The translations under genes and the position numbers were made by a program. The notes under the pieces are model-generated. The model was not told the DNA's origin and searched no databases. It saw only the letters and a program-made list of their open reading frames with translations. A stretch of 64,000 bases of DNA, taken from positions 62,001 to 126,000 of the forward strand of contig JAJQJQ010000055.1 of the NCBI GenBank assembly GCA_028622995.1, given 5' to 3'. Shown one piece after another: positions 60,775-64,000 of this stretch (the stretch's first letter is position 1; each line of letters begins with the position of its first letter). This DNA comes from Panagrolaimus kolymaensis. Taxonomy: Eukaryota; Nematoda; Chromadorea; Rhabditida; Panagrolaimidae.

Positions 60775-61802
60775 TTATAATAGGCGGTTTGATGCAATTT
60801 CATATTTGATGATTTCACGGTATTCAATAATTTTTCTTCCATCCAGATTCACTTTCTTCTTGTTTGTCATCTGCTTGATCCACATGCAAGCATATATTCC
60901 AGCATCATTTTCTTCATATTTGTGTGGAGCAGCCTAAAATAAAAGAACTTTTAGTTTGAATTAATTCCTTGTATCGACGTTTACCTTATCATAAATAATT
61001 TCCAGGTTCTCAAAGTTCAGCCTGATCCCTGACCATCTTCGGAAGAATCTTCTAAAAAAATTAGTAAATTATTTTTCTTTTTTGTTTTAATAAAAATCTA
61101 GCTTACTTAATACTATCCAACAATTTCTTATCATCAGCCTTGTCTTTGTGACCAAGAGCACATAAAATGTTCTTGGAAACATCCAATATGCACATTCGCC
61201 ATATGGGTTCAAGTAATAGGCCGATATTCACCGGCAAGACCAATAATTCTTCCCCGAGATAACTTTCAGGGATCATATTACTTCTACCAATATATCGACC
61301 ATTATTATAACCATAAAAAGTGCCGGAGTGGAAGGCCTTGACCTAAAACTTTTTTTTAATCAAAGTAGTTTAATAATCAAAAATTTACTTTTGGCAAACC
61401 AGGTGTTACCATTGATCTTTGGACAACCAACTCCATGTACGAATCAAGAATCACAGAGTGGAGGTTGCCATTCAAGACTTCAATATTTGTATGGTTAAAT
61501 GGCCGGTATCGTCGATGAATTTCTTCTTCGCTCATTCCAACCATCGCTTCCCAATCAACAGGTCGCTCTAAAAATTTACATTCATAAATTTTTGTAAAAA
61601 AAGTCTTTTAATGTTTACCAATAGCTGCAGCAACTGCTCTTTCACAGCCTTCAAAAAACTGCTTTGTAATTTCAGCAGCCGGTCGTCCATTATAGTTCTT
61701 GTTGTTCCGATTATTAAACATTAGAACTCCTTTCTCTTGCTTCTTGGCCTTTTCCTCAGCCTTCTTTTCATCACGAATAGTTCGAACATGGGGCGCAACC
61801 AT
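60775..61802 (-). CDS. Ulp1/SENP-fold protein lacking catalytic residues (predicted pseudoprotease)
   Basis: Five exons on the minus strand (61802-61619, 61567-61389, 61342-61107, 61051-60985, 60933-60775) encode 274 aa, phases consistent. The N-terminus is Lys/Glu-rich. Residues from about 85 follow the C48 (Ulp1/SENP) pattern: LNGNLHSVILDSYMELVVQR matches the 'WLND..IN.Y..LL..R' start, VKAFHSGTFYGY the F..FY strand, and VLPVNIG...EPIWRMCILD the 'P.N....HW.L.V.D' core. NDAGIYACMW (231-240) matches 'N..DCG.F.C'. The catalytic Cys is Ala233, the His-Trp is Ile168-Trp169, and the YDS aspartate is absent, so SUMO/NEDD8 cleavage is unlikely. It may bind a ubiquitin-like protein instead. Recognition rests on motif order, not overall identity. 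Confidence 0.68.
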
Positions 61803-62119
61803 CTTAAAATTAATCGATTTAATAGTACAGGGATGTAAAAACGCAGTCCTTTAAGAACCGGAAGATACGTAAAGTTTATAACATTGTTTTGTTCAAAGTG
61901 ACACAAGTATTGGGTAAAGCAACATCATTTATTCAACAAATCAGAAATCATGAAACATTACAACAACATTATCAACATACAAATATCAATAGCAAGAAAA
62001 AACAATGGAGAAGTATGACTTTATATAAAACACTGTTGCTTCCATTTGATCATTAAGTTTGTTAGCTATCGCCATGTCCTTCATCTTCATAAGTTTCAAA
62101 AAACTAAAACCAAGAAGCC

Positions 62120-62705
62120 TCTAAAAAACAAGTAATTTCGCCCGTTAACATGATTACTTGCTATATTATTTGATTACAAAGACATTCAAGAAATAAAAGA
62201 ACAAAGTAAATAATAAGAATCATCACACCCGGGCTCATCAGATGCTGGTGTTTGGATATAACATAAAGATAAAGCAACTCAACCAATTTCCATCCAACAT
62301 CAGCAACAACATTTGATTATCATTGCAGCATTAAAACAAAAGTTGATCATTGATAGTAAAAAGCTTTGATAGATGATGTCGCAAAAAAGTTTAGTATCAT
62401 ATCAGGAGCATTTTCAGTGATGTTGTTGTATTTGAAGGTCGCAAGTATAGTTGTTGTTGTAGTTGTCGTTGATTGAGGATTTGTAACACTTCATTCTTCA
62501 CCAATAAGTAAACCATTTGAACCTGAAAACGAAGCTTTATTAGATGGATAAAAACATATTGCCTAAGGTGAAGACCAACAAGCTATTTCGCTCGTTAACC
62601 AGATAGCATTGTCATATTAGTTAGTATTCAAACAAAAAAATAGAGAAAAAGTAAAAAAGATAAAACTCCTATCACCCGAGCTCATCAGTGGCTAGTGATA
62701 AGATA
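62120..62705. repeat. Diverged direct repeat, spacing about 448 bp
   Basis: Copies at about 62120-62260 and 62568-62705 share an ATTTCGC.CGTTAAC core, AAA..A.AGAA..AA.TA.. spacers and ATCACACCCGGGCTCATCAG / ATCACCCGAGCTCATCAG. Confidence 0.6.
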
Positions 62706-62932
62706 TAAAACAACAAATAAGAAAATAACTTAGCCAAGGCCATGAGGATAGACATCAGTAAAGCAAGAGAAACCAGAAGCTTGAATTTGAAACCATCCAT
62801 ATCCATTGAACCATCAAGACGAACATTTGACCCTTCAACATATTTGACACCATCAGCAACACCATCCATAACCGACATCATTCTCAGCAAAGCAATCAGG
62901 ATCCATAGTAAAAGTTTCTGAAACGTAAGCAA
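62672..62932 (-). pseudogene. Hydrophobic open frame, possible exon of a decaying gene
   Basis: Open from 62932 to TGA at 62672. After a GTTTCAG acceptor (62918-62924) it reads KLLLWILIALLRMMSVMDGV, a polar part (SNVRLDGSMDMDGFKF) and a hydrophobic end (LLVSLALLMSILMALAKLF). Upstream, 63070-62985 reads ILLLLNELKADLMMEMETMA then LVDEDMA up to a GGTTGAT donor-like site, but the phase joins another frame (ETFTMDPDCFAENDVGYG) that stops soon. Conflicting frames suggest decay. Confidence 0.25.
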
Positions 62933-64000
62933 TGAAAGTAAGGAAATGAAATAAATGAACTTAGCGAAATATCAACCAGCCATATCTTCATCTACCAAAG
63001 CCATTGTTTCCATTTCCATCATAAGATCAGCTTTGAGTTCATTCAGGAGCAGGAGAATCATCATCATTGAGACCAGTATTGAAGGGTTGAGTTGAAGGAG
63101 AAGAGCATCAAGTTGTTGACCAAGAGAATCACCATTTGATAGTTGAAGCAAACGGGGGAAGGAAAAAGGGAAAAAACGGGTACAAGTATATCAAAAAAGC
63201 TAGGATCTCGGTAAAGAAAGGGGTAAGAAAGTAAAAGAAGACTTAGAAAAATAGGAAGGGAGGCTTTGATAAACAAAATTATAATCAAACTGAGCGTTTC
63301 CAGTATCGCTTTAACAGCAATAATCTCATCGTTTGATAAAAATGCAACAAGTCGGTTATAAAAAAAAGGAAAAAGATGGCAACAAAAATTTTAAGGAGAA
63401 TGGCTTTTAAAAAAACGGAAAAAGGTGAAGGAATTGAAGGCAAAAATCATGAGCAAAAATGGAGGAGAAAAAGTGGAAGAAAAAAAAATTTTTGCAATCA
63501 AATATTTTTTCTTTTCGCTGCCATTGAATGCGAATTGATCAACTCGCCTTCTTTTTTATTTGCTCGTGTAAAAAGCGAGAGACTAGCTTTGTTGAAAAAA
63601 AGCAAAGATTTTGAACGCGGTAAACTTAAAAAAAAACAAAGGCATTTTTATGATTTTTTGAGAGCAAAAAAAGCTAAAAAACTGCAAAAAAAAATAGCAA
63701 TTTTTTCTGCTTTGTTTTTTTACAAAGCTTGCAAAAAGCTTTAAATTTTTGACTCATTTATTTTTTTTTTTTGTAAAAAAAAGAAGGGAAAAGTGCCATA
63801 GATTTTATTGGGGGCAAATTATTTGTTTTTTTACACAAATTTTTAAATATTCTAAAAGAATTAAACAATAATGATAAAACCGGTAATAATAAATTAACAA
63901 CGGAATTTGTATCCAGAAAATATTTGATTGTAAATTATTAAGCACTAGAAGCTCCGCCGGCCTTCGGCCAGCGATGTAACTCGTTTCATTACAATATAAA

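Larger units (their letters stand above)
61803..64000. other. Gene-poor end with duplicated, coding-like debris
   Basis: No complete gene supported. The minus strand shows several short protein-like stretches near plausible splice sites between 62.05 and 63.1 kb (see the next entries and findings). The plus-strand frame 63376-63744 is Lys-rich low complexity. From 63.75 kb to the end nothing is seen except a short GGCC-TTC-GGCC hairpin near 63960. Confidence 0.35.

Noticed and set aside
61870..62056. Plus-strand frame containing KVTQVLGKA, briefly reminiscent of ribosomal protein S28
   Set aside because: The similarity stops after nine residues and the rest is Gln/Asn/Lys-rich without the S28 core.
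63376..63744. 122-codon plus-strand frame
   Set aside because: Lys-rich low complexity over A runs; no support.
63951..63977. G+C-rich hairpin as a tRNA or rRNA fragment
   Set aside because: Only a 4-bp GGCC stem; no tRNA arms or rRNA core sequence.

Overview
The window is nuclear DNA from a nematode. It is very A+T-rich, genes are cut by many short (about 45-60 nt) introns with T-rich TTTTAG/TTTTCAG acceptors, and it carries a syntaxin almost identical to Caenorhabditis UNC-64, a DB-domain secreted protein and a CWC22 (LET-858) homologue. The exact genus cannot be read from sequence alone; a clade IV (Tylenchina-type) worm is my guess. All exon structures below were derived by hand from splice consensus, reading frame and phase.

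Layout. 0-8 kb: conserved genes: the N-terminus of a DPF/Requiem BAF-complex subunit (-), the PP2A methylesterase PPME1 (-), a DLGAP/GKAP synaptic scaffold (+) and an unrecognised multi-pass membrane protein (+). 8.4-15.5 kb: accessory genes: two copies of a tiny basic-protein gene in a duplicated ~1 kb block, flanking a nematode-type secreted protein; then a divergent pair of secreted genes (a 2H-phosphoesterase-like protein and a DB-domain protein) that share a mirrored promoter and signal-peptide module. 16-25 kb: CWC22 (+) converging on syntaxin unc-64 (-), which has four alternative transmembrane terminal exons. 24.7-34.1 kb: a long A+T-rich stretch without recognisable genes, probably unc-64 upstream sequence or 5' intron, with a G+C-rich patch at 27.5-28.4 kb.

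34-43 kb: fast-evolving genes: a cysteine-rich secreted protein and its decayed copy on either side of a KIN-15/16-like receptor tyrosine kinase, a trypsin-like protease with an in-frame stop, and an unusual HAT-like/F-box-like protein. 43.5-44.2 kb: a probable non-autonomous inverted-repeat element. 44.26-60.31 kb: a 16 kb satellite of 179-bp monomers with irregular higher-order structure. 60.5-61.8 kb: a Ulp1/SENP-fold pseudoprotease (-) with a decayed inverted relative (+). 61.8-64 kb: duplicated, coding-like debris.

The conserved genes (PPME1, DLGAP, CWC22, unc-64) have clean frames, whereas several lineage-specific genes carry single-base frameshifts or a stop. These are either true decay or assembly errors; transcript reads would decide. 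No tRNA, rRNA, CRISPR array or viral gene was seen.
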